The notes under the pieces were generated by a model, which saw only the letters and a list, made by a program, of their open reading frames with translations, was not told where the DNA came from and did not search any database. A program made the position numbers and the translations under genes. A stretch of 8,044 bases of DNA from a bacterium (GTDB lineage: Bacteria > Bacillota > Clostridia > Christensenellales > CAG-138). Of the stretch, positions 1-5,583 are shown piece by piece; position 1 is the stretch's first letter, and each line of letters opens with the position of its first letter. The stretch covers positions 1-8,044 of the forward strand of contig JAQXRK010000164.1 in the NCBI GenBank assembly GCA_029218485.1. Direction: 5' to 3'.

Positions 1-54
1 GCGAACGCAAAGCGGGAATTTCAGGAGAACGCGAAGAGGGAATGCAGGGAATGA
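1..54 (+). CDS. 3' end of an unidentified upstream gene (partial)
   Basis: Frame 1 is open from the window edge to a TGA at 52-54 and encodes 17 residues, ANAKREFQENAKRECRE. The tail is highly charged and contains a near-repeat (ANAKRE / ENAKRE), mirrored at DNA level by similar 17-bp stretches at 3-19 and 27-43; it would suit a helical C-terminus. The TGA overlaps the ATG at 51 in an ATGA arrangement, typical of translationally coupled genes, which is the main reason to believe it. MATE genes often follow a small MarR-type regulator, but nothing here identifies the family. A short open frame in GC-rich DNA could also be chance. Confidence 0.45.
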   Translation, partial: ANAKREFQENAKRECRE

Positions 55-1481
55 GAGAACGGAAGCCATCCACAGAACCGTCGGGCGCGCTCGGCACGGC
101 GCCGGTCGGGAAGCTGCTGCTGCAGATGGCGGTGCCGACGATTGCGGCGCAGCTCATTAATATGCTCTACAACATTGTGGACCGCGTGTATATCGGCCAC
201 ATCCCGGGCGAGGGGACGCTGGCGCTCACGGGGATGGGCGTATGCCTGCCGGTCATCATGCTGGTGACGGCGTTTGCCGCGTTCGCCTCCTCCGGCGGCG
301 CGGCGCGCGCGTCGATCGCGATGGGGCGGGGCGACAACGCGGCGGCCGAGCGCATCCTCGGCAACTGTGCGCTCATGCAGGTCTGCCTGTCGGCCCTACT
401 GACCGCCGTGCTGCTGATCTGGAACCGCGACCTGCTGCTGGCCTTCGGCGCGAGCGAAAACACGATCGGCTACGCGGCCGGGTACATGCAGATCTATGCG
501 CTCGGCACGCTGTTCGTGCAGCTCACGATGGGGCTGAACGCCTTCATCACCGCGCAGGGCTTTGCCAGAACGGGCATGCTGACGGTGGCCATCGGCGCGG
601 TGTGCAACATTGTGCTCGACCCGATCTTCATCTTCGGCCTTTCCATGGGCGTGCGCGGCGCGGCGCTGGCCACCGTGATCTCGCAGATGATCTCCTGCGC
701 GTTCGTGCTGTGGTTCCTGTGCAGCCGGCGGGCGACGCTGTCCATCCGGCGGCAGAACCTCCGGCTGGAACCGGCCGTGCTGCTGCCGTGCGTGGCGCTT
801 GGCTGCGCGCCGTTCATCATGATCGCCAGCGAGAGCGTGATCTCCGTTTGCTTCAACGCATCGCTCCTGCGGTACGGCGGCGACATGGCCGTGGGCGCGA
901 TGACGATCCTCGCGAGCGTCATGCAGTTTACGATGCTGCCGCTGCAGGGGCTCGGGCAGGGCGCGCAGCCCATCGCCAGCTACAACTACGGCGCGGGCAA
1001 CGCCGGCCGCGTGCGCCGCACGTTCTGGCTGTTGCTGCGCGCAAGCGTGCTGTATTCCGCGGCCATATGGGCGCTGATGCAGCTGTGGCCGCAGCTTCCC
1101 ATCGCGCTGTTTACGCCGGACGCGGCGCTGGCCGCCTACACCGAAACGGCGGTGCGCGTCTATTTCGCGGTCAGCGTGATCTTCGGCGTGCAGATCGCCT
1201 GCCAGATGATCCTGATTGCCATCGGCAGCGCCCGCGCTTCGGTCGCCGTGGCGGTGATGCGCAAGTTTGTGCTGCTGATCCCGCTGATCTACATCCTGCC
1301 GCACCTTTTCCCGGCCGACCGCACGATGGCGGTGTATGCCGCCGAGCCGGTGGCGGACGCGCTGGCCGTGACGTTCACCTGCATCCTGTTCGCCGCGCAC
1401 TTTAAAAAGGCCATGCGGCGCATGGAGGCGGGCGGTGGCAAGGCGGGCGATGTGGAAGCGGCGGATGCCGGCGCGGATTGA
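51..1481 (+). CDS. MATE family multidrug/cation efflux transporter
   Basis: Predicted 476-residue inner-membrane protein that would export drugs or organic cations by Na+ or H+ antiport. Its length and alternating hydrophobic segments fit the 12-helix MATE fold. Family-like stretches include PTIAAQLINMLYNIVDRVYIG near residues 29-49, GQGAQPIASYNYGAG near 302-316 (start of the second half) and AEPVAD near 431-436 before the last helix. A hydrophilic Gly/Ala/Asp tail follows KKAMRRM. I chose ATG 51 over ATG 42: it overlaps the preceding stop as ATGA and has a purine-rich GAAGAGGGA (33-41) about 9 nt upstream, whereas ATG 42 abuts that sequence. The substrate cannot be read from sequence. The last 44 codons recur almost unchanged downstream at 1676-1810. 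I see no U-tract terminator after the stop. Confidence 0.93.
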   Translation: MRERKPSTEPSGALGTAPVGKLLLQMAVPTIAAQLINMLYNIVDRVYIGHIPGEGTLALTGMGVCLPVIMLVTAFAAFASSGGAARASIAMGRGDNAAAERILGNCALMQVCLSALLTAVLLIWNRDLLLAFGASENTIGYAAGYMQIYALGTLFVQLTMGLNAFITAQGFARTGMLTVAIGAVCNIVLDPIFIFGLSMGVRGAALATVISQMISCAFVLWFLCSRRATLSIRRQNLRLEPAVLLPCVALGCAPFIMIASESVISVCFNASLLRYGGDMAVGAMTILASVMQFTMLPLQGLGQGAQPIASYNYGAGNAGRVRRTFWLLLRASVLYSAAIWALMQLWPQLPIALFTPDAALAAYTETAVRVYFAVSVIFGVQIACQMILIAIGSARASVAVAVMRKFVLLIPLIYILPHLFPADRTMAVYAAEPVADALAVTFTCILFAAHFKKAMRRMEAGGGKAGDVEAADAGAD

Positions 1482-1522
1482 ACAGACCGGACGCGGCGTG
1501 CGCGGGCCGACCCGTTGCGGGG
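1347..1522 (+). repeat. Duplicated segment, copy A (MATE 3' end plus downstream module)
   Basis: This 176-bp segment covers the last 44 codons of the MATE gene, its stop and 41 bp beyond. It recurs at 1676-1851 at a constant offset of 329 bp with no gaps. Four substitutions separate the copies: 1396 C/1725 T, 1403 T/1732 C, 1436 T/1765 C and 1484 A/1813 C. Two of the three coding changes are silent and one changes Ala to Val. Copy A belongs to the intact gene and is presumably the source. Confidence 0.92.
1498..1522 (+). repeat. 25-bp module, copy 1 of 3
   Basis: Starts GTGCGCGGGCCGACCCG and ends with a G-run. It recurs exactly at 1827-1851 as part of the large duplication, and at 1956-1980 with two substitutions (23 of 25 identical), there embedded in a TGGAG repeat unit. 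The third copy shows that the module moves or recombines independently of the MATE fragment. Confidence 0.8.
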
Positions 1523-1523
1523 G

Positions 1524-1679
1524 TGGAGCGCCGGTTGCGCGTTGGCGGGAGCGGTGCCGTTTGAGCCGGCCGGGGATGGAGCACCGGCTGCGCTTTGGCG
1601 GGTGCAGCGGTGTTTGAACCGGTCGGGGGTGGAGCCCTTGCTGTGCTTTGGCGGGAGCAGCGCCGTTTGAACCGACCGG
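1524..1679 (+). repeat. Tandem 50-53 bp repeat units, first block
   Basis: Three consecutive units begin with TGGAGC at 1524, 1577 and 1630 (53, 53 and 50 bp). Each continues with a (T/G)GCTG(C/T)GCTTTGGCGGG-like core, then GCAGCGCCGTTTGA(A/G)CCG and a G-rich end. Units vary at several positions. The period is not a multiple of three, so frames shift from unit to unit, arguing against coding. A short inverted repeat AGCCGG/CCGGCT (1564-1569 and 1584-1589) spans a unit junction and could form a hairpin in RNA or single-stranded DNA. Confidence 0.85.
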
Positions 1680-1851
1680 TGGCGGACGCGCTGGCCGTGA
1701 CGTTCACCTGCATCCTGTTCGCCGTGCACTTCAAAAAGGCCATGCGGCGCATGGAGGCGGGCGGCGGCAAGGCGGGCGATGTGGAAGCGGCGGATGCCGG
1801 CGCGGATTGAACCGACCGGACGCGGCGTGCGCGGGCCGACCCGTTGCGGGG
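1676..1851 (+). pseudogene. Second copy of the MATE gene 3' end (copy B, remnant)
   Basis: Positions 1676-1810 encode the final 43 residues of the MATE transporter with the same stop, differing by one residue (FAVHF instead of FAAHF); 1811-1851 repeats the sequence after the stop. It lacks the first 90 percent of the gene and any plausible ribosome binding site, so it should be non-functional. Its left edge falls where a short repeat unit ending in ACCGACCGGTGG resembles the MATE sequence CCGAGCCGGTGG, suggesting recombination at a GC-rich microhomology. The in-frame opening further upstream runs through non-coding repeats and is not credible as a gene. Confidence 0.85.
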
Positions 1852-2030
1852 ATCGCTGGCTGCGCTTTGGCGGGAGCAGCGCCGTTTGAGCCGGCCGGGG
1901 GTGGAGCGCCTGCTGCGCTTTGGCTGGTGCGATGCCTGAGCCGACCGGGGATGGAGTGCGCGGGGCGACCCGTTGCGGGAATGGAGCCCTTGCTGTGCTT
2001 TGGCGGGTGCAGCGCCGTTTGAACCGGCGG
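1852..2030 (+). repeat. Tandem 50-53 bp repeat units, second block
   Basis: The same repeat family resumes after MATE copy B: a unit with a divergent head (about 1852-1901), a 50-bp unit from 1902, a 30-bp segment at 1952-1981 carrying the 25-bp module instead of the usual core, and a unit from 1982. The 1982 unit matches the 1630 unit at all but one of its first 45 positions. The order module, units, TGGAGCCC unit is therefore repeated after both MATE ends, so this block is probably the downstream half of a larger 330-350 bp duplication. Confidence 0.8.
1956..1980 (+). repeat. 25-bp module, copy 3 of 3
   Basis: Matches the module after the MATE stop at 23 of 25 positions but is fused behind a TGGA unit start, with no MATE sequence in front of it. 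The chimeric 30-bp segment (1952-1981) replaces the normal core of a repeat unit. Confidence 0.75.
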
Positions 2031-2051
2031 CGCGGAGAAGGCCGCCGGTTC
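2021..2051 (+). other. GC-rich stem-loop upstream of the RpiR promoter
   Basis: GAACCGGCGGC (2021-2031) is the exact reverse complement of GCCGCCGGTTC (2041-2051), giving an 11-bp stem with a 9-nt loop. No T-run follows on either strand, so it is not a standard intrinsic terminator. It lies at the end of the repeat array, 10 bp before the -35 box at 2062. It could block read-through from the MATE side, stabilise an RNA 3' end, or simply be part of the repeat element. Confidence 0.6.
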
Positions 2052-2061
2052 GGGGCATCGA

Positions 2062-2090
2062 TTGACAGGCGCGGGCGGAAGGAATAGAAT
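2062..2090 (+). promoter_or_regulatory. Sigma-70-type promoter of the RpiR regulator gene
   Basis: TTGACA (2062-2067) is a perfect -35 hexamer, separated by exactly 17 bp from TAGAAT (2085-2090), a 5-of-6 match to the -10 consensus. The expected transcription start, about 7 bp past the -10 box, falls at or next to the A of the ATG at 2097. The purine-rich GGAAGGA (2077-2083) lies in the promoter spacer and would not be in this transcript. Confidence 0.75.
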
Positions 2091-2096
2091 AAACGC

Positions 2097-2846
2097 ATGG
2101 GCAACAACTATTTTTTGTTGACGAATCAGCTGAACGAGGCGGAGACGCGCGTCGTGACCAGCATCGTAAACCACATTGAAAACGGCGACGAGCGCATGGG
2201 CATCGCCCAGATCGCCGCGGAAAACTTTGTTTCCACGGCGTTCATCATCAAGATGTGCAAGCGGCTCGGCTACAATGGGTATACGGAGCTGGTGTACCGG
2301 CTGTCGCAGCAAAAGGAGAACCGGCAGGAGTCGAACGCTTTCGAGCTCAAGGCGCTGATCGACAACTACAGCCGCGAGGACGTGCAGCGGTTCGTTTCGT
2401 ACCTGCGGCAGTTCCACGACCGGAAGATGTTCGTCGTCGGCGCCGGGTTTGCCGACATCGTGGCGGAATACATCTCCCAGCGCCTGGCGGTGAGCGGCTT
2501 CATGGCGTTCAACCGCGTACACTTCTACGACTATATGCTCTTCCGCAACGAGAACGCGGAGCTGATGCAGACCAATGTGGAGCCTGCCGTGATCTTTGCC
2601 ATCTCGCAGAGCGGCGAGACGGACGTGGTGCTCGGCGACGTGCGGCGCGCCCTGCAGCACGGCTTTCGCGTGGTGTCGTTCACCAAGCGGAGAAGCTCGA
2701 GTCTGGCCGCGCTGTCGGACCTGACGTTCGTGGTGGACGGCGCGCAGGGCGCGCTCGTGTCCAGCGTGCCGAACCCCTTCTTCGGCAAGGTGGTGCTGGC
2801 GTTTGACGAGCTGCTCGGCGTCTACTTCCGGGGGGAGCCGGGCTGA
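2097..2846 (+). CDS. MurR/RpiR family transcriptional regulator
   Basis: Cytoplasmic DNA-binding protein of 249 residues that probably senses a sugar phosphate or related phosphometabolite. An N-terminal RpiR-type helix-turn-helix spans about residues 9-65 (IAQIAAENFVSTAFIIKMCK, then RLGYNGY). A C-terminal SIS domain covers about 100-235, with FVVGAGFADIVAEYISQRLA at its start and the hallmark SQSGET at 170-175. The length is slightly below the usual 270-290 residues but both domains look complete. ATG 2097 is the only Met before residue 34. GGAAGGA lies 13 nt upstream, longer than ideal, and the promoter at 2062-2090 predicts a leaderless message. The next genes encode a HAD hydrolase and an SBP, the likely regulon; the ligand cannot be deduced. 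Confidence 0.92.
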   Translation: MGNNYFLLTNQLNEAETRVVTSIVNHIENGDERMGIAQIAAENFVSTAFIIKMCKRLGYNGYTELVYRLSQQKENRQESNAFELKALIDNYSREDVQRFVSYLRQFHDRKMFVVGAGFADIVAEYISQRLAVSGFMAFNRVHFYDYMLFRNENAELMQTNVEPAVIFAISQSGETDVVLGDVRRALQHGFRVVSFTKRRSSSLAALSDLTFVVDGAQGALVSSVPNPFFGKVVLAFDELLGVYFRGEPG

Positions 2847-2901
2847 GCACGCCGCGCCAAGAAGTAAAAAAATACACGAAAGAGTACAAAATTTTTCAAA
2901 G

Positions 2902-2943
2902 ACAGCATGTTAGAATGGTATGTGTAAAACATGCTGTTTTTTT
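2902..2943 (+). terminator. Intrinsic terminator-like hairpin after the RpiR gene
   Basis: ACAGCATGTT (2902-2911) pairs perfectly with AACATGCTGT (2928-2937), giving a 10-bp stem with a 16-nt loop followed directly by a run of seven T (2937-2943). It is 55 bp past the RpiR stop, in an AT-rich spacer unlike the rest of the window. The stem is less GC-rich and the loop longer than in a textbook terminator. The symmetric arms could instead, or also, be an operator. Confidence 0.7.
2908..2916 (+). promoter_or_regulatory. Possible extended -10 promoter for the HAD-SBP operon
   Basis: TGT-TAGAAT (2908-2916) fits the extended -10 pattern TGnTATAAT at all but one defined position, and its hexamer equals the -10 box used before the RpiR gene. 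No good -35 lies 16-18 bp upstream. Transcription would begin near 2922-2923, inside the loop of the hairpin at 2902-2937, so this transcript would lack the 5' arm and escape termination, with a leader of about 42 nt. AT-rich DNA makes chance matches common. Confidence 0.35.
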
Positions 2944-2964
2944 GTACAGCCGCCGGAGAGTGCA

Positions 2965-3807
2965 ATGCGGGAAGACATTCAAACCATCGTGTTCGACCTG
3001 GACGGGACGATCTACCAGAACACCGTGTTCCATCGCGACTATCTCAGGTTCCTCGTGGAGGGGACCGGGAAGGCGGACTGGGCGGACAGCCTGATTGCCT
3101 TTGCGGACGCGGTCTTCCGCGGCGAACGGCTCGTGATGAACGCGTTCTACGACGACGCGAAGATCGCGGCGGGGACGCCCGGGGCCTATTTTGAGGCGCT
3201 GGAGCGCGCGCTGCTGCCGCAGCTCACCTACGAGGAGGCGCTCGACCGCGCCGGCTGCATCTATACCGGCGATGCGTGGGCGGTCGTCACGCTCATGGGC
3301 AAGACGCTCGGCCTGCTGGAAGACGGACGCGGCGACACGGTCTACCGCCGCACGCGCGACAAGATGAACGCCGACGGCATGCGCGGCTGCGAGCGGCTGC
3401 GCAGCGCCATTCAGGGGCTGGACGGGGACTTCCGCGCCATTTTGCTCACGAACTCCTACGAGAGCACCGCGGTGGATTTTCTGCGGCAGCTCGGCTTTTT
3501 GAACACATTTCCCGAGATCGTATTCTCCGCGAACAAGCCGGCCGGCATGATCGACGCCCTCAGGCGGAGGGATGCGGCGCTGCTCGAGCACCCGGAGCGC
3601 GTGCTGACGGTCGGCGACCACGCGTTCAACGACCTGATGCCGCTGCAGCGGCTCGGCTGCCGGTCGCTTTGGATCAACCCGTTTGACAACATCCATACGC
3701 CCGCGGTGGACATGACGGTGCGCACACCGGAGGAACTGGCCGGTTTTCTGGAGGGCCTGTGCCGCGGGGAGCGGCAGGGATGCTCCGTGTTATCGCCCAA
3801 TAAATGA
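2965..3807 (+). CDS. HAD superfamily hydrolase, probable phosphatase
   Basis: Soluble 280-residue Mg2+-dependent hydrolase of the haloacid dehalogenase superfamily, most likely a phosphatase of a small phosphorylated metabolite. All four motifs are visible: FDLDGT with nucleophile D11 and general acid D13; LLTNS at 160-164; K191 in ANKP; and GDHAFND at 217-223 with metal-binding acidic residues. The region between motifs I and II (about 16-150) would form a helical C1-type cap that sets specificity; its sequence does not tell me the substrate. Start ATG 2965 has GGAGAG at 2955-2960. The in-frame ATG at 2920 lies in the upstream hairpin loop and adds 15 Cys-rich residues before the family start, so I reject it. 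The stop is 20 bp before the SBP start, implying co-transcription. Confidence 0.9.
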   Translation: MREDIQTIVFDLDGTIYQNTVFHRDYLRFLVEGTGKADWADSLIAFADAVFRGERLVMNAFYDDAKIAAGTPGAYFEALERALLPQLTYEEALDRAGCIYTGDAWAVVTLMGKTLGLLEDGRGDTVYRRTRDKMNADGMRGCERLRSAIQGLDGDFRAILLTNSYESTAVDFLRQLGFLNTFPEIVFSANKPAGMIDALRRRDAALLEHPERVLTVGDHAFNDLMPLQRLGCRSLWINPFDNIHTPAVDMTVRTPEELAGFLEGLCRGERQGCSVLSPNK

Positions 3808-3827
3808 GAAGGAAGGAAAGGAAAACA

Positions 3828-5180
3828 ATGAAGAAACTGATCGCTGTTGTGTTGTCCGTGCTTCTGCTCTGCGCCTGCTTCACGGCGTGCGCCAAGCCGA
3901 ACGGCGGAGAAACTGCCACGACCGACAAGCCCAATGGCCAGCAGACCGCCGCGCCGGCAGGCGACGTGCAGAGCGAGCCCGCAGAACCCATCGAGGTCGT
4001 TCTCTGGCACACGCTGACCGACCACCATCAGGCAGCGCTGGACGGCATCATCGCCGACTTCAATGCGTCGCAGAACCAGTACATCGTCGTTGCCGAGCAG
4101 CAGCCCTACAGCGAGTGGGATGCGAAGCTCCTGCAGTCGGTCAGCACCGGCATCGGACCGGATTTCTGCACCATGTTCCCCTCCGACGCGATCAACTACA
4201 TGAACGAGGGCTACCTGTTTGACATGACCGACCTCGTGAACGATCCCGAGACGGGCATCCCCGATCTGAAGGAGCAGACCGCGGCGGGCCTCTACGAGGA
4301 GATCACCCAGTGGGGCAACGAGTCCGTGTACCTCATCCCGGTGCTGTACGGCAGCGAGGTGCTCTACTACAACAAGACCATGCTCGACGAGCTCGGCCTC
4401 GCCGTGCCGACGACCTGGACGGAGCTCGAGAACTGCGCCAAGGCCATCCATGACAAGTACGGCGTTGCGGGCTTCGGCACCGACTCCATCACCGATACGT
4501 TCCAGGGCTGGGTCATGCAGGCCGGCAGCGAGTACATCGATGTGGATACCAAGAGCATCGCGATCGACCGCGACATCGCCATTGAGAAGCTGAACTGGTT
4601 CGCCAACGGCATCAAGGAGGGCTACTTCCGCCTCGTCGGTGAGGACTACTACTTCTCCAACCCGTTCGGCAGCCAGGCCGTCGGCATGTATGTCGGCGCC
4701 GCGGCCGGTATCGACTATGTCTACGCCGCCATCCCCGCCGATGGCGAAGCGGGCCACTTTGAGGTTGGCTGCGCCCCGATCCCGCAGGAGGGTTCGAAGA
4801 AGTACATCTCCAGCTGGGGCACCACCTATGTCTGCCTGTCCAAGGACGAAGCGCATGCCCGCGGCGTGCTCGCCTTCCTGAAGTTCCTGACCGAGAAGGA
4901 CACGCTCGTCAAGTGGGCGACCGCGTTCGGCAGCGCGCCGGCGCGCAAGGAAGCCATCGAGGATGCGGCCTACGCCGAGTATGCCGAGACGAACATCGCC
5001 GCCAAGGCGCTGATCGCGGAATACGACTGCATCGGCTACCTGCCGAGCATCCCGGGCGCGGCAACGGTCCGCACCGAGATCGACAAGATGGTGCAGTCCG
5101 TGGCGCTGGGCACCGCCGATGCGGAGACCGCGTTTGACAACTTCGTCGCAGCGAGCAACGCCGCGCTGAACGACAACTAA
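3828..5180 (+). CDS. ABC transporter substrate-binding lipoprotein, sugar-type (family 1)
   Basis: A 450-residue secreted lipoprotein that captures solute outside the membrane for an ABC importer. Residues 1-14 (MKKLIAVVLSVLLL) are a signal segment; the lipidated Cys is probably C21 (FTAC), with C17 (LCAC) as alternative. A Pro/Gly/Thr-rich linker runs to about residue 54, then the binding fold begins with EVVLWHTLTDHH (56-67). Length and motifs fit the family 1 group that includes UgpB- and MalE-like proteins; ligand is unknown, with sugars, oligosaccharides or glycerol-3-phosphate-type compounds possible. ATG 3828 is preferred because it follows the purine-rich GGAAGGAAAGG (3811-3821) and gives a normal signal peptide; ATG 3804 overlaps the HAD stop but adds MRRKERKT. 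No permease or ATPase gene follows; a terminator and repeats do. Confidence 0.93.
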   Translation: MKKLIAVVLSVLLLCACFTACAKPNGGETATTDKPNGQQTAAPAGDVQSEPAEPIEVVLWHTLTDHHQAALDGIIADFNASQNQYIVVAEQQPYSEWDAKLLQSVSTGIGPDFCTMFPSDAINYMNEGYLFDMTDLVNDPETGIPDLKEQTAAGLYEEITQWGNESVYLIPVLYGSEVLYYNKTMLDELGLAVPTTWTELENCAKAIHDKYGVAGFGTDSITDTFQGWVMQAGSEYIDVDTKSIAIDRDIAIEKLNWFANGIKEGYFRLVGEDYYFSNPFGSQAVGMYVGAAAGIDYVYAAIPADGEAGHFEVGCAPIPQEGSKKYISSWGTTYVCLSKDEAHARGVLAFLKFLTEKDTLVKWATAFGSAPARKEAIEDAAYAEYAETNIAAKALIAEYDCIGYLPSIPGAATVRTEIDKMVQSVALGTADAETAFDNFVAASNAALNDN

Positions 5181-5195
5181 ACGACTGAACAGCGT

Positions 5196-5233
5196 GCGGC
5201 CACGAAGCGCCAGGTGTTTCGTGGCCGCCTTTT
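5196..5233 (+). terminator. Intrinsic terminator of the HAD-SBP operon
   Basis: GCGGCCACGAA (5196-5206) pairs perfectly with TTCGTGGCCGC (5218-5228), an 11-bp stem with an 11-nt loop, followed by CTTTT (5229-5233). It begins 15 bp after the SBP stop. The stem is strong and the T-run short. It implies that the operon ends here and that the genes from 5584 need their own promoter or read-through. Confidence 0.85.
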
Positions 5234-5274
5234 ACCATGCGCCATGGACCGGGGGCTTTGGTAACAGGAACAGC

Positions 5275-5525
5275 GCACCGGCATGGCGCGGGGCGCCAGA
5301 CCGGGCGGGGGTTAGTGGCCATGCCGCGGAACGGATCGCGGCGCAAAAAAAGCACCGGCACGGCGCGGGACGGCAGACCGGGCGGGGTTTAGCGGCTCTG
5401 CAACGAATCGGATCGCGACGCAAAATGCGCACCGGCATGGCGCGGTGGCGGCAGACCGGACGGGGTTTAGCGGCTTTGCAACGAAGCGGATTGCGGCGCA
5501 AACAGCGCACCGGCACGGCGCGGGC
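5275..5525 (+). repeat. 77-78 bp tandem repeat, three units plus partial fourth
   Basis: Units start with GCACCGGCA at 5275, 5352, 5429 and 5507, spacing 77, 77 and 78 bp. Shared landmarks are GGCGCGG after the start, CAGACCGG(G/A)CGGGG in the middle, GGATCGCG-like sequence and a GCGCAAA end. Units 2 and 3 are closest; unit 1 differs in its middle, where it carries GCCATGCC (5318-5325) able to pair with its own GGCATGGC (5280-5287). The fourth stops after about 19 bp. A decayed fragment may precede unit 1 (about 5240-5274). The period is not a multiple of three overall and no start signal serves it, so it is not coding. It shares no clear sequence with the 1524-2030 array. Confidence 0.85.
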
Positions 5526-5530
5526 AAGCG

Positions 5531-5554
5531 CCCATGGGCACTCGCGCCCGTGGG
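5531..5554 (+). other. Stem-loop in the leader of the MBL-fold hydrolase gene
   Basis: CCCATGGGC (5531-5539) can pair with GCCCGTGGG (5546-5554) as a 9-bp stem with one G-T wobble and a 6-nt loop. It lies between the end of the 77-bp repeats and the start codon at 5584. No T-run follows. If transcribed it would be a stable 5' leader structure. I could not find a convincing promoter anywhere in 5234-5583. Confidence 0.45.
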
Positions 5555-5583
5555 AAGGAGCGCGCCTTGCGCAGGGGAAGGCG

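Noticed and set aside
396..1400. Overlapping open frames on both strands within the MATE gene
   Set aside because: Shadow frames caused by high GC content; the + strand MATE frame has clear family motifs and membrane segments.
1595..1810. A 71-codon + strand gene ending in MATE-like sequence
   Set aside because: Its first part is translated 53-bp repeat and the rest is the duplicated MATE end; there is no convincing ribosome binding site.
1524..2030. CRISPR array
   Set aside because: Units are directly adjacent and variable throughout, with no invariant 24-40 bp repeat separated by unique spacers, and no cas gene is nearby.
1289..2660. Long minus-strand open frames across the repeat region (272, 218 and 309 codons)
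   Set aside because: They are Arg/Pro/Ala-rich low-complexity translations of GC-rich repeats and of the antisense of MATE and RpiR genes, contain repeated peptides from the duplicated DNA, and match no domain I know.
2920..2964. ATG 2920 as start of the HAD hydrolase
   Set aside because: It lies in the loop of the terminator-like hairpin, lacks a ribosome binding site and adds residues before the canonical family start; ATG 2965 has GGAGAG in good position.
3804..3827. ATG 3804 as start of the substrate-binding protein
   Set aside because: Although it overlaps the HAD stop as ATGA, it adds MRRKERKT ahead of a normal lipoprotein signal; the strong purine-rich site at 3811-3821 fits ATG 3828.
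5194..5583. N-terminal extension of the MBL-fold hydrolase into upstream DNA
   Set aside because: The frame is open only because the terminator and the 77-bp repeats are GC-rich; the translated sequence is repetitive Arg/Gly-rich and not part of the fold.
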